NCBI GenBank assembly: GCA_020832965.1
Contig: JAJHRM010000040.1
Span: forward strand, 1 to 14,111
Direction: 5' to 3'
From: Thermofilum sp.
Lineage (GTDB): Archaea > Thermoproteota > Thermoprotei > Thermofilales > Thermofilaceae
DNA: 14,111 bases
Of the stretch, positions 1 through 7,287 are shown in pieces (position 1 is the stretch's first letter; each line of letters opens with the position of its first letter). A model generated the notes under the pieces. The model had not been told where the DNA came from and ran no database searches. It saw only the letters and a list, made by a program, of their open reading frames with translations. The position numbers and the translations under genes are program-made.

Positions 1-441
1 GAACCCCTCGGCACAGCCGGGGCGATAAGGAACGCCGAGCCTTTCATCAACTGCGAGGAGTTCCTAGCCCTAAACGGCGACGTGGTCACAGACCTGCGCG
101 TCAAGCCCCTCATCGAGGCCCTAGAGGGCGCAGACGCCGCGATAGCCCTAGTACCCCTCAGAAGCCCCTACGGCGTGGTGGAGGTCGACGACGAGGGGCG
201 CGTCAGGTCCTTCGTCGAGAAGCCAGTCCTCGAAGGCTACTACATCAACGCCGGGGTCTACGCCATCAGGAGGGAGGCCTTGAGGCTCATGCCCGAGAAG
301 GGCAACCTCGAGGAGACAACCTTCCCCCTCCTAGCCAGGCAGGGAAGGCTCAAGGCAGTCCTCTACAGAGACGCCTTCTGGAGGTCCATAGACACGATGA
401 AGGACCTCGAGGAGGTCGAGAGAATCCTAGCCCGCGAGTAG
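1..441 (+). CDS. Sugar-1-phosphate nucleotidylyltransferase, C-terminal part (5' end outside window)
   Basis: The reading frame is open from base 1, so the gene starts upstream. The visible 146 residues carry hallmarks of the NTP_transferase (RmlA/GlmU/ManC-like) fold: PLGTAGAI at fragment residues 2-9, the metal-binding LNGDVVTDL at 24-32, FVEKP at 71-75, INAGVY at 82-87, and a FWRSIDT ending typical of short family members. Such enzymes join a sugar-1-phosphate to an NTP in the cytoplasm, releasing pyrophosphate. The protein stops soon after the catalytic domain, so there is no left-handed beta-helix acetyltransferase domain. A mannose-1-phosphate guanylyltransferase role would fit the gmd gene downstream, but glucose-1-phosphate thymidylyl- or uridylyl-transfer cannot be excluded, since the N-terminal nucleotide-binding loop is missing. 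The stop lies two bases before the next start codon, implying co-transcription with the glycosyltransferases. Confidence 0.88.
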   Translation, partial: EPLGTAGAIRNAEPFINCEEFLALNGDVVTDLRVKPLIEALEGADAAIALVPLRSPYGVVEVDDEGRVRSFVEKPVLEGYYINAGVYAIRREALRLMPEKGNLEETTFPLLARQGRLKAVLYRDAFWRSIDTMKDLEEVERILARE

Positions 442-443
442 CC

Positions 444-1505
444 ATGCACCTCTGCATCGTGTGCTCCCACCTCTACCCGTGCACCCGCGGGGGCGCGGAG
501 CTCAGGTACCACCTCCTAGCCAGGGAGCTGGCGAAGCTCGGCCACAAGATCTCCTACATCACCTACGCCTACAGCGGTTGCGCAGACCCCTCCGTAGACC
601 TAGTTCCCGTGGGAGCGCCGCCCGAGCACTACGACGGAAAGGGGAGGCGCAGAGTCCTACCCGTCGCCGTCTTCGGGCTCAAAGCTGCTAGAGCCGTCGC
701 AAAGCTCCAGTGCGACGTCGTGGACGTAAGCGTCCCCTACACGCCGGCCCTCCTCCTGCCAAAAGGCTCCTTTGTGCTCACCCTGCTTGAATTCTGGGGA
801 CCTATGTGGAGGAGCTACTACCCAGCTCCCCTAGGTGCCCTCGCCGAAAAAGGGGAGAAGCTGCTTGTGAGGAGACCTAAGGTCATAGTTACACTTACTA
901 AGTTCGTTGCCGAGAAGGTCAGAGAGCACACTAGCATCCCAGTCTACCCAGTCCCTCTAGGCCTACCGCTCGAGAACTACGCGAAGTATGCGGGCAACAC
1001 TCAGAGAGACATAGATGCTGTGGCAATCGGCAGGTTTGTCTCCATCAAAGGCTGGGACAAGGTTGTCCAGCTCTTAAAGCTCGTAGACAAGCCCCTCAAG
1101 GTCGCCGCTGTGGGCGACGGGCCCCTCTACAACCAGCTCGCGCAGCAGCTCAGAAGCACACACCACAAGGTCGAGATACTGCGTGGGGCCAGTGAGGACG
1201 AAAAGCTCTTCACCCTCTCACGCGCCAAGTACTACCTGAACCTCTCCCAGTTCGAGGGCTTCAGCATAGCGACGCTAGAAGCCCTAGCCTGCGGAGCCCA
1301 CCCCGTAGTCCTCGACACGGGCTACAACGCCGCCGTAGAGCTAGTCCAGAACACAGGCTGCGGAACAGTGGTCAGAGCAGTCGACGAGGCGGCAGAAATC
1401 ATAGCGCGCGACCCACCACCATGCATACCTAACCTCTCTAATTATACTCTGGAAGCCTTCACAAAATGTTACATAAAAGTAATAGAAAATATGCTCCATA
1501 GGTGA
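444..1505 (+). CDS. Glycosyltransferase, GT4 family (GT-B fold)
   Basis: This 353-residue protein is a retaining GT-B glycosyltransferase that probably adds one sugar from a nucleotide donor to a growing surface glycan on the cytoplasmic face. Visible are the N-terminal glycine-rich acceptor-side motif RGGAEL (15-20), the start of the C-terminal Rossmann domain at AIGRFVSIKGWDKVV (194-208), GDGPLY (224-229), and the donor-binding EX7E motif with E271 and E279 in FEGFSIATLEALACGAHPVV. Length is normal for GT4. No Shine-Dalgarno is visible close to the ATG, which sits two bases after the preceding stop. The 3' end overlaps the next gene by GTGA, suggesting translational coupling. The DNA is G/C-rich until about 1428, then turns A/T-rich for the last 25 or so codons, matching the next gene's start rather than the rest of this one. 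Donor and acceptor specificity cannot be read from the sequence. Confidence 0.9.
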   Translation: MHLCIVCSHLYPCTRGGAELRYHLLARELAKLGHKISYITYAYSGCADPSVDLVPVGAPPEHYDGKGRRRVLPVAVFGLKAARAVAKLQCDVVDVSVPYTPALLLPKGSFVLTLLEFWGPMWRSYYPAPLGALAEKGEKLLVRRPKVIVTLTKFVAEKVREHTSIPVYPVPLGLPLENYAKYAGNTQRDIDAVAIGRFVSIKGWDKVVQLLKLVDKPLKVAAVGDGPLYNQLAQQLRSTHHKVEILRGASEDEKLFTLSRAKYYLNLSQFEGFSIATLEALACGAHPVVLDTGYNAAVELVQNTGCGTVVRAVDEAAEIIARDPPPCIPNLSNYTLEAFTKCYIKVIENMLHR

Positions 1506-2650
1506 ACCGCTTGCTCCGCATAGCATTCGTTTCAGATTATCTCTCACCGTTTACTGGGGGGCCGCGCATTATGGCAGACATTTTTACGTATCTTGTCAAG
1601 CAACATAATTACGATGTAATATTGATAACAGGAATAGCCGATCCAACCTTTTACACTATTTATGAAAATTACTTTAATATCATTGATTTAAAAATTTATG
1701 ATCATAAAAAACTTCCTCATCAACAACCGAGCAAAATTCCTGGATTCCTATTGAAGGCCGGAAAGATTTTAACTAGAATTCCAAGTCTAGATATTTTTCA
1801 TTTCAATAGTCACCTTCCAAATATCCTTCCATATCTCCCTCCCCCTCCTAAACCAAAGGTATGCACGATATTCCACTTAGAAGATGTAAGAAATGCAAGC
1901 GGTCTCTTTGCGAAGATGTTTCTTCCTATTTTCCAAAATGTTCTTGAGGTAAACTCTCCTTGTACACTTGTCCATGTTCCCACAGAATATACAGCGGAGC
2001 AAGTGATTGAGAGAAGGATCATAGCGCGCAGAAGGGTAATAGTAATTCCCTGCGGTATCGACCTCTCAAACTATCTAGCCGTGAGGAAGAAGCCTGAGCC
2101 AGGAACTTTCCTCATGATAGGCCGCCTCGAGCCGAGAAAACATTACGAACACGCGATCCTAGCAGCCAAGCTCGCGAGAAAGTACCGCAAAGACCTCAAG
2201 CTCTACATAATCGGCGACGGCTCGCTCAGACCCACCCTCGAGCAAAAAATCAGGGCGGAAAACCTCGAGAATACTGTCAAGCTCCTCGGAAACATTGACG
2301 AGCAGGAAAAGCTAGAGCTCCTAGCCAAGGCCGAAGCGCTCATACACCTAGGCTACCCCGAGGGCTTCGGCTTAGTGATCATAGAGGCTCTAGCTACGGG
2401 GACGCCCATTATAACCTATGATCTTCCACCAATGAATGAAATTATCAGAAATCATATTCATGGTGTACTAATAGAAAAAGGCAATATAGTGCAGCTTGTA
2501 AGAAGTATTATAGATTTTAATATAAATAACTATGAAGAAGGGATTCTTAGAGCAAAATCTAAGCAGTATGATCTCAGAAAGATTACAGAAAGTTTTCATA
2601 TACTTTATACTAACCTTTTGCAGGAAAAGGCTTATGGCTTCAGCTGCTGA
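1502..2650 (+). CDS. Glycosyltransferase, GT4 family, compositionally mosaic
   Basis: A 382-residue GT-B/GT4 glycosyltransferase. The GTG start at 1502 overlaps the previous stop (GTGA) and gives the expected N-terminal strand RIAFVSDYLSPFTGGPR (6-22), where FTGGPR replaces the more usual GGAE. The C-terminal donor domain shows MIGRLEPRKHYE (205-216), IIGDGS (236-241) and EX7E with E287 and E295 in PEGFGLVIIEALATGTP. The fold is clear; sugar and acceptor are unknown. The DNA is a three-part mosaic: A/T-rich from about 1560 to 2015, G/C-richer from about 2020 to 2405 (residues about 174-301), then A/T-rich to the stop. Line counts are 17/60 G+C at 1681-1740, 33/60 at 2161-2220 and 17/60 at 2461-2520. 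This suggests that the acceptor domain, or the middle of the gene, was exchanged by recombination. No Shine-Dalgarno is visible. Confidence 0.9.
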   Translation: MNRLLRIAFVSDYLSPFTGGPRIMADIFTYLVKQHNYDVILITGIADPTFYTIYENYFNIIDLKIYDHKKLPHQQPSKIPGFLLKAGKILTRIPSLDIFHFNSHLPNILPYLPPPPKPKVCTIFHLEDVRNASGLFAKMFLPIFQNVLEVNSPCTLVHVPTEYTAEQVIERRIIARRRVIVIPCGIDLSNYLAVRKKPEPGTFLMIGRLEPRKHYEHAILAAKLARKYRKDLKLYIIGDGSLRPTLEQKIRAENLENTVKLLGNIDEQEKLELLAKAEALIHLGYPEGFGLVIIEALATGTPIITYDLPPMNEIIRNHIHGVLIEKGNIVQLVRSIIDFNINNYEEGILRAKSKQYDLRKITESFHILYTNLLQEKAYGFSC

Positions 2651-2773
2651 AAACATGCTTATGCTAGGGATTATTCTAAGTTGCAAACTCTTGATAAAAT
2701 GATCTGTTTGGCTGTGTTTATTATTATTCTAGTTATGTTGCTAGGTGCGCTAAGAGGCGCGAGCGCTAGGTAA
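2651..2773 (+). other. Open-frame remnant or tiny membrane peptide after the glycosyltransferase stop
   Basis: Immediately after the TGA at 2648-2650 the same frame stays open for 40 codons to a TAA at 2771-2773. The first part, HAYARDYSKLQTLDKM, loosely resembles the helical C-terminal tail of GT4 enzymes. It runs into a hydrophobic stretch, MICLAVFIIILVMLLGALRG, which could be one membrane helix. An ATG at 2699 would give a 24-residue membrane peptide, and it overlaps the TGA of a 15-codon ORF (2655-2702) as ATGA. It may be the tail of a deleted glycosyltransferase gene, a real micro-protein, or chance. No ribosome binding site supports translation. Confidence is low. Confidence 0.22.
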
Positions 2774-2790
2774 AGGTTGCGTGTTGTCGA

Positions 2791-2830
2791 GAAAAAGGTT
2801 ATTATTTGTTGTTCAACTAGTTACTAGCGC
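2791..2830 (+). promoter_or_regulatory. Candidate archaeal promoter of gmd
   Basis: A purine-rich BRE-like GAAAAAGG (2791-2798) is followed by the A/T block TTATTATTT (2799-2807). Transcription would begin about 25 nt further on, near 2828, leaving a leader of roughly a dozen bases before the gmd ATG at 2840. No Shine-Dalgarno is seen there, which fits a leaderless or nearly leaderless message. It is the first sizeable gap after three tightly packed genes, so a new transcript starting here is plausible. Confidence 0.4.
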
Positions 2831-2839
2831 TGAGCTTTC

Positions 2840-3886
2840 ATGCGTCATGCGTTAATAACAGGTATTACGGGGCAGGATGGTGCGTGGCTTGCGAAGTTCT
2901 TGCTGGATAGGGGTTACGAGGTCTGGGGGGTGTACCGGCGGCTTTCTACGCCTAACTTCTGGCGATTGCAGGCCTTGGGCATTATAGACAGGGTTAGGCT
3001 GGTGCAGGGTGATGTCACGGACTTCGCATCCATGTTAAGGATTGTCCAGGAGGTTGAGACTGACGAGGTGTACCACTTGGCGGCTCAGAGCCAGGTGGCT
3101 GTGTCGTTTGAGTCTCCTCTCGCGACGCTAGAGGCGACTGGTGTGTCTACTGCGGTAGTGCTGGAGGCTATACGCCTGGGTGGTGAGCGGGAGAGAGGGG
3201 TGAGGTTCTACTTTGCGGGTTCTAGCGAGATGTTTGGTAACACGACGCTCAACGCTAGGGGGAAGATAGATGAGACTTGCCCCTTCAGGCCTGCGTCGCC
3301 TTACGCTGCAGCGAAGGTGCTGGGCTGCCACCTTACGAGGATTTACAGAGAGGCTTACGGCATGCACGCTGTTTGCGGGATTCTGTTTAACCATGAGTCA
3401 GAGCTCAGGGGATTAGAATTCGTGACGCGTAAGATCTCGAACGCTGTGGCTAAGATCAAGCTGGGCCTGCAGGATAAGCTTCACCTGGGGAACTTGGAGG
3501 CGCGGCGTGACTGGGGTTACGCGCCCGAGTACGTGGAGGCTATGTGGCTGATGCTTCAGGCCGACAAGCCTGACGACTACGTGATTGCGACGGGCGAGGC
3601 TCACAGCGTGAGGGAGTTCGCGGAGCTAGCCTTCGCGGAGGTGGGCTTGAACTGGGAGGACTACGTCGTGGTGGACAGGGCGCTGTACAGGCCTAAAGAC
3701 GTGCTCGTGCTGGTGGGGGATTATAGTAAGGCTGAGCGCGAGCTGGGCTGGAGACCTCGGACAAGCTTTAAGGAGCTTGTGAGGATAATGGTTAGAGCTG
3801 ACCTGGAGCGCTGGCAGAGGTGGCTCAAGGGGGAGCCTGTGCCCTTCGATGCCCCGTTCGCCGACGCTATCCAGGTGAAGAGATGA
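2840..3886 (+). CDS. gmd: GDP-mannose 4,6-dehydratase
   Basis: This 348-residue extended short-chain dehydrogenase converts GDP-D-mannose to GDP-4-keto-6-deoxy-D-mannose using bound NADP, the branch point to GDP-fucose, GDP-rhamnose and related sugars. The cofactor motif GITGQDG is at 8-14, HLAAQSQV at 79-86 and SSEMFG at 128-133 (S128 and E130 at the positions of the catalytic Thr/Ser and Glu). The YxxxK pair is Y155/K159 in SPYAAAK, and LGNLEARRDWGYAPEYVEAM (216-235) is the family signature. Length is normal. One oddity is the conserved NHESPRRG segment, which here reads NHESELRG (184-191); the terminal RG is kept but the Pro and first Arg are lost. The stop overlaps the ATG of the next SDR gene (ATGA), as expected for a two-enzyme deoxysugar pair. 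Composition is evenly G/C-rich, unlike the flanking glycosyltransferase genes. Confidence 0.93.
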   Translation: MRHALITGITGQDGAWLAKFLLDRGYEVWGVYRRLSTPNFWRLQALGIIDRVRLVQGDVTDFASMLRIVQEVETDEVYHLAAQSQVAVSFESPLATLEATGVSTAVVLEAIRLGGERERGVRFYFAGSSEMFGNTTLNARGKIDETCPFRPASPYAAAKVLGCHLTRIYREAYGMHAVCGILFNHESELRGLEFVTRKISNAVAKIKLGLQDKLHLGNLEARRDWGYAPEYVEAMWLMLQADKPDDYVIATGEAHSVREFAELAFAEVGLNWEDYVVVDRALYRPKDVLVLVGDYSKAERELGWRPRTSFKELVRIMVRADLERWQRWLKGEPVPFDAPFADAIQVKR

Positions 3887-4809
3887 TAGTCGTTACTGGG
3901 GCCTCAGGCTTCATAGGGTGGGCTCTGACAGAGGAGCTCTTGAGGAGAGGCTATAAGGTGCTCGCGGTTAGCAGGTCTGGTAGGGCTCCGGAGGGTGCTG
4001 AGACACTCTCTCATGATCTGAGGAAGCAGCTCTCGCTGCCGGGGAATGTCGAGGCTGTAGTGCACTTGGCCGCGCAGGCATCTGTTGCGAGGTCCTTCCA
4101 GGAGGAGTGGGCGACTTTCGAGGGTAATGTTCTTCCGGTGGTGAACATGGCTAGGCTGGCTCTCGAGAAGAGCGCGCTGCTGATACTTGCTTCTTCTGCA
4201 GAGGTCTACGGGGTGACAGGGGATCCGAGCACTGTGTACGGAGAGGACGAGCCGCTGGCCAGTAAGCCCCCATCATCCCCTTATGCGCTCGCGAAAATCG
4301 CTGCTGAGCTCGTGGTGAGGCACTACGTCCTGCGCGGGCTTAGGGCTGTGATCATGCGCCCTACGAGCACGTACGGCAGGCTCTTGTTTGACAGGAGCGA
4401 GCAGGCAAGGGAGTACTTTGTTGAGAAAGCTGTGAGCGCGATGCTTAGCGGTGTTCCCGAGCTGGCTTTCGACGGCTACGGGGAGTCTGCGAGGCAGTGG
4501 CTCTACTACCCGGATCACGTCTCGGCGTACGTCATAGCACTCGAGAAAGCTGAGCCCCAGCCTCTCGAGGTGTACAACGTTTCCGGGCCGGAGGTGGTGA
4601 CTTTAAAGGGGGTGATCTCTATCCTTCAACAGCTGACAGGGTGGAACGGGCAGGTTAAATGGGGCTTGAGACCCCGTCCTGTAGATCCTAACTATTTGCT
4701 CGTGGATTCGTCAAGGTTAAGGTCCCTTGGCTGGAGTCCCAGATATGACATATTGCCGGGTCTCTTGGATTATCTGGATAAAAATAAAAAATTAAAAATT
4801 ATAAATTAA
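3883..4809 (+). CDS. NAD-dependent epimerase/dehydratase (candidate GDP-4-keto-6-deoxymannose reductase or epimerase)
   Basis: A 308-residue extended SDR protein. The start is ATG 3883, because it gives the canonical MIVVTGASGFIG beginning, overlaps the gmd stop as ATGA, and has a GGTGA ribosome-binding sequence at 3874-3878; a longer GTG start at 3820 would add a non-homologous tail read inside gmd. Motifs are GASGFIG (6-12), HLAAQASVA (61-69), SSAEVYG (104-110), catalytic Y134/K138 in SSPYALAK, RPTSTYG (159-165), the RQWLYYPDHVSAYVIAL segment (204-220), and the closing LGWSPRYD (282-289). Coupling to gmd suggests it acts on the 4-keto-6-deoxy product (RMD-like reductase giving GDP-rhamnose). 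Sequence motifs alone equally allow a UDP-sugar 4-epimerase. The last dozen codons (from about 4775) are A/T- and Lys-rich, encoding KNKKLKIIN beyond the usual end, and look like a junction with the next A/T-rich segment. Confidence 0.85.
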   Translation: MIVVTGASGFIGWALTEELLRRGYKVLAVSRSGRAPEGAETLSHDLRKQLSLPGNVEAVVHLAAQASVARSFQEEWATFEGNVLPVVNMARLALEKSALLILASSAEVYGVTGDPSTVYGEDEPLASKPPSSPYALAKIAAELVVRHYVLRGLRAVIMRPTSTYGRLLFDRSEQAREYFVEKAVSAMLSGVPELAFDGYGESARQWLYYPDHVSAYVIALEKAEPQPLEVYNVSGPEVVTLKGVISILQQLTGWNGQVKWGLRPRPVDPNYLLVDSSRLRSLGWSPRYDILPGLLDYLDKNKKLKIIN

Positions 4810-4830
4810 CACGCACTACAAAAACCTCTT
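4790..4830 (+). promoter_or_regulatory. Candidate archaeal promoter upstream of the third glycosyltransferase
   Basis: TTATAAAT at 4799-4806, preceded by an A-rich stretch, resembles an archaeal TATA box with BRE. It would place transcription start near 4828, about 29 nt before the ATG at 4857. The local DNA is very A/T-rich in general, so a chance match is possible, and it overlaps the last codons of the preceding gene. No Shine-Dalgarno precedes the ATG. Confidence 0.33.
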
Positions 4831-4856
4831 CCAACAAGATTCAGCTATTAAAAATT

Positions 4857-5990
4857 ATGAGAATATGCTTCTTTAAACCAAACAGCCTTCAGGAAGGTGG
4901 AGGAGCCGAGCACTGGCTCATCGAAGTATCTAAAATGCTTTCAAAAAAATATGAAATAATCATAGTTGGGTTAAACTACGCTTGGACACGGAGATTAAGC
5001 TACCATCATACGCTATCACTGCTTAATAATGATAGGATCAAATATTATGAACTGTCCTCAGTTAAGCTGCCCCGAGGATTCCCCCTACCTCACCTCTTGC
5101 ATACTGACCTCCTGCTAAATACGCTTAACATATGCGATGTTGTTTATATGGTAGTTCCGTTCGCTCCAGTTGAAGTATGGGTTAAGCTGTTTAGAAGAGC
5201 CCTGAAAACCAAGCTTATAGCTGGATTCCATGGATTTTTAAGAATGGATGTACTATTACAGAGGCTATATTTCCCAATATTGAAAGAAGCTATTAAGGCA
5301 TTTGATTCATATCATGTTCTAAATAAGAGCACTTATGCTTGGCTTCGAAGCATAAGTGATAAAAAGATATTCTATGTTCCCAACGGTGTAGACACTAAAA
5401 CCTTCCAGCTATGCAAAAATCCCTCTAATTCACAGCACTTCAACGTTCTTTTCACAGGAAGATTAATAGAAGACAAGGGTGCAGATATTCTAATTGATAT
5501 AATTAAATACGTTAACGACAAGTTGCAACTAAAGAATACCAGGTTCATAATTGCTGGATCTGGATCCTATGAGCGGGAGATTAGAGCTCTTGCACAGAGC
5601 TATAAAAATGTAGTCTACCTAGGGTATGTTGATAGACAAGCCCTGCCAAAAGTATATATGGAGACAAACCTCTTCTTACTCCCCTCAAGAACGGAGAGCT
5701 TTCCTCTAAGCCTGCTAGAAGCCCAGTCATGCGGCCTACCAGTAGTGGGCTCAAACATCCCAGGGATCTCAGACGTCATCATCGATGGGGTAACAGGGCG
5801 GCTCGTCGAGCCTGGAGATGTCGAGTCATTCGCGAAGGGCATCAAAGACTACTACCTACTGTGGTCACAGGATCCAGCCCAGTACTATGAGATGAACAAA
5901 GCTATAAGAAACTATATCGTAAAACACTACGATTGGAGCGTTATCATAGGACAACTTGAGTTGATGTTCGAAATTATAATTAATCAATAA
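4857..5990 (+). CDS. Glycosyltransferase, GT4 family, largely A/T-rich
   Basis: A 377-residue GT-B retaining glycosyltransferase. It has all the usual landmarks: glycine-rich GGGAEHW (14-20), the inter-domain PNGVDTKTF (175-183), donor-phosphate residues R202 and K207 in TGRLIEDKGAD (200-210), GSGSYE (234-239), and EX7E with E280 and E288 in SRTESFPLSLLEAQSCGLPV. The following IPGISDVIIDGVTGRLVEPGD (301-321) is strongly typical of GT4. It would act in the cytoplasm, probably adding one residue of the glycan. Most of the gene is A/T-rich, but about 5690-5880, covering EX7E and the following donor-binding loop, is visibly G/C-richer, repeating the pattern of the gene at 1502-2650. It is separated from the preceding gene by 47 bp and from the next by 10 bp. 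Sugar specificity is unknown. Confidence 0.91.
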   Translation: MRICFFKPNSLQEGGGAEHWLIEVSKMLSKKYEIIIVGLNYAWTRRLSYHHTLSLLNNDRIKYYELSSVKLPRGFPLPHLLHTDLLLNTLNICDVVYMVVPFAPVEVWVKLFRRALKTKLIAGFHGFLRMDVLLQRLYFPILKEAIKAFDSYHVLNKSTYAWLRSISDKKIFYVPNGVDTKTFQLCKNPSNSQHFNVLFTGRLIEDKGADILIDIIKYVNDKLQLKNTRFIIAGSGSYEREIRALAQSYKNVVYLGYVDRQALPKVYMETNLFLLPSRTESFPLSLLEAQSCGLPVVGSNIPGISDVIIDGVTGRLVEPGDVESFAKGIKDYYLLWSQDPAQYYEMNKAIRNYIVKHYDWSVIIGQLELMFEIIINQ

Positions 5991-6000
5991 AGGGCTTAAA
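5970..6000 (+). promoter_or_regulatory. Possible TATA box for a leaderless start at 6001
   Basis: AAATTATAAT at 5971-5980, inside the last codons of the preceding gene, is centred about 25 nt before the ATG at 6001. That spacing would give a leaderless message. No Shine-Dalgarno of the expected kind is seen before the ATG. The alternative is simple read-through from the upstream gene, which ends only 10 bp away. Confidence 0.25.
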
Positions 6001-7254
6001 ATGATGAAAAAGTTAAATAGTTTAAGGCCCAAAATAGTGATAGTTTCTACATTTCATTTACCAATGCCAGGAGCTGTGTGGAGGAGGCTGAGCTATTTCG
6101 CAGAGTACCTTTCCTTGAAAGGTTGGAAGGTATTTGTTCTTGGAGCGTTCTCGCCCACTAGAGAGTTGCTAAGACTTCCCATTAGGCTGGCACTCGTGAA
6201 ACGCTCTGGAAAATATGCGCTGTTTAATTTTCAGCTTCGACTGGACTTGCCAGGCTGGCCGTTCCTTACAGCAAACATCTTGGGCTCCTTACCGGTGCTA
6301 GTTGTGGCTCTTGTTCTTCGTCCTGATGTGCTTTGGGTGTCTATACCGTGGCACGATGTCCTGCCGATGGCTTATGCTGCTGCGAAGCTCTCCGGCTCAA
6401 AGCTGATTATCGACGTGCGCGACCCCCTAGAGTACTGGCTACACGTATCCAGAGGTCTCTCACGAAGGCTCTACTCGTTTCTCATAATGCTAGACTACGT
6501 GCTCATGCGGAAAGCAGACCTCGTCGTAACGGTAACACCAAGCCTAGCCGAGCTGCTCGCGAAGCATGGGGTGTGTGCACATTTAGTGATGAACGGTGCC
6601 GACACGCGAATTTTTCGACCCTCGTCTCAGCATGAGGCAAGAGGAAAGCTTTGTCTGAGTGTAGACAATATTGTGCTAGCTTTCAGTGGATACCTGGGAA
6701 ACTATTATGATGCCATCCCCCTTCTTCAGGCGATTGCTAGGTTGCCGGGCGAGTTAAAAAGAAAGATGGTGCTACTCCTTATTGGAGGCTTCGCGGACGC
6801 CTCCTATGCGAAGAAGTTTATGCGAGTAGCGAGGAAGCTACATTTATCCCAGAACATAAAGGCTCTGCGACCAATACGAGATGCATGCACGCTAGCAGAG
6901 GTCCTTTCGGTCGCGAACGCAGGGATTATCACGTTCGTAGCCTCGGAGCTGTTTGACCCGGCAATACCAGCGAAGTTCTATGAGTACTTGGCTTGCGGGC
7001 TCCCTGTCATAGCACTGGTTAAGCGTGGCTCAGAGCTTTGGAGGCTGATCGAGGAGTGGGGGGTGGGTTTCGCGTGCGAGCCGCACGACCTCGATTGCAT
7101 TACGAAGGCTTTAGAAAAAATCTTTGACGAAAGCACAATGGAAAGCACCAGGGCTAATGTCCTTCGCGTAAGACCCCTTATCGATAGGCGCCGGGCAGCG
7201 GAGAAGCTGTACAGTTTGCTCTGCGAACTACTGGAGCCCGGGCAAGACGCTTAA
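6001..7254 (+). CDS. Glycosyltransferase, GT4-like (WbuB-type GT-B)
   Basis: A 417-residue protein with the architecture of GT-B enzymes of the WbuB/GT4 type. An N-terminal Rossmann half begins KIVIVSTFHLPMPGAVWRRL, with DVRDPLEYW at 138-146 and VTPSLAELL at 178-186. The linker NGADTRIFRP is at 198-207. The donor half has FSGYLGNYYD (228-237), LLLIGGFAD (258-266) and IPAKFYEYLACGLPVIA (322-338), where the second Glu of the EX7E-like motif falls in FYEY. Such enzymes commonly transfer N-acetylated amino sugars in surface polysaccharide pathways. A GlcNAc/ManNAc-type donor would fit the wecB remnant further downstream, but that link is inference. The hydrophobic stretch at about 92-107 may be membrane-associated. 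The first 20 codons are A/T-rich and the rest is G/C-richer. It ends 33 bp before the preferred start of the giant membrane protein. Confidence 0.85.
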   Translation: MMKKLNSLRPKIVIVSTFHLPMPGAVWRRLSYFAEYLSLKGWKVFVLGAFSPTRELLRLPIRLALVKRSGKYALFNFQLRLDLPGWPFLTANILGSLPVLVVALVLRPDVLWVSIPWHDVLPMAYAAAKLSGSKLIIDVRDPLEYWLHVSRGLSRRLYSFLIMLDYVLMRKADLVVTVTPSLAELLAKHGVCAHLVMNGADTRIFRPSSQHEARGKLCLSVDNIVLAFSGYLGNYYDAIPLLQAIARLPGELKRKMVLLLIGGFADASYAKKFMRVARKLHLSQNIKALRPIRDACTLAEVLSVANAGIITFVASELFDPAIPAKFYEYLACGLPVIALVKRGSELWRLIEEWGVGFACEPHDLDCITKALEKIFDESTMESTRANVLRVRPLIDRRRAAEKLYSLLCELLEPGQDA

Positions 7255-7287
7255 CCCTTGGCCAAGAAGGAAGAGGTAGGCTCCGTA

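Noticed and set aside
3820..3882. A longer, GTG-started form of the epimerase/reductase
   Set aside because: The extra 21 residues are read inside gmd in another frame and precede the conserved MIVVTGASGFIG start; the ATG at 3883 has a GGTGA site and an ATGA overlap.
6333..6635. 100-codon open frame on the + strand
   Set aside because: It overlaps the convincing WbuB-like glycosyltransferase in another frame and shows no protein-like pattern.
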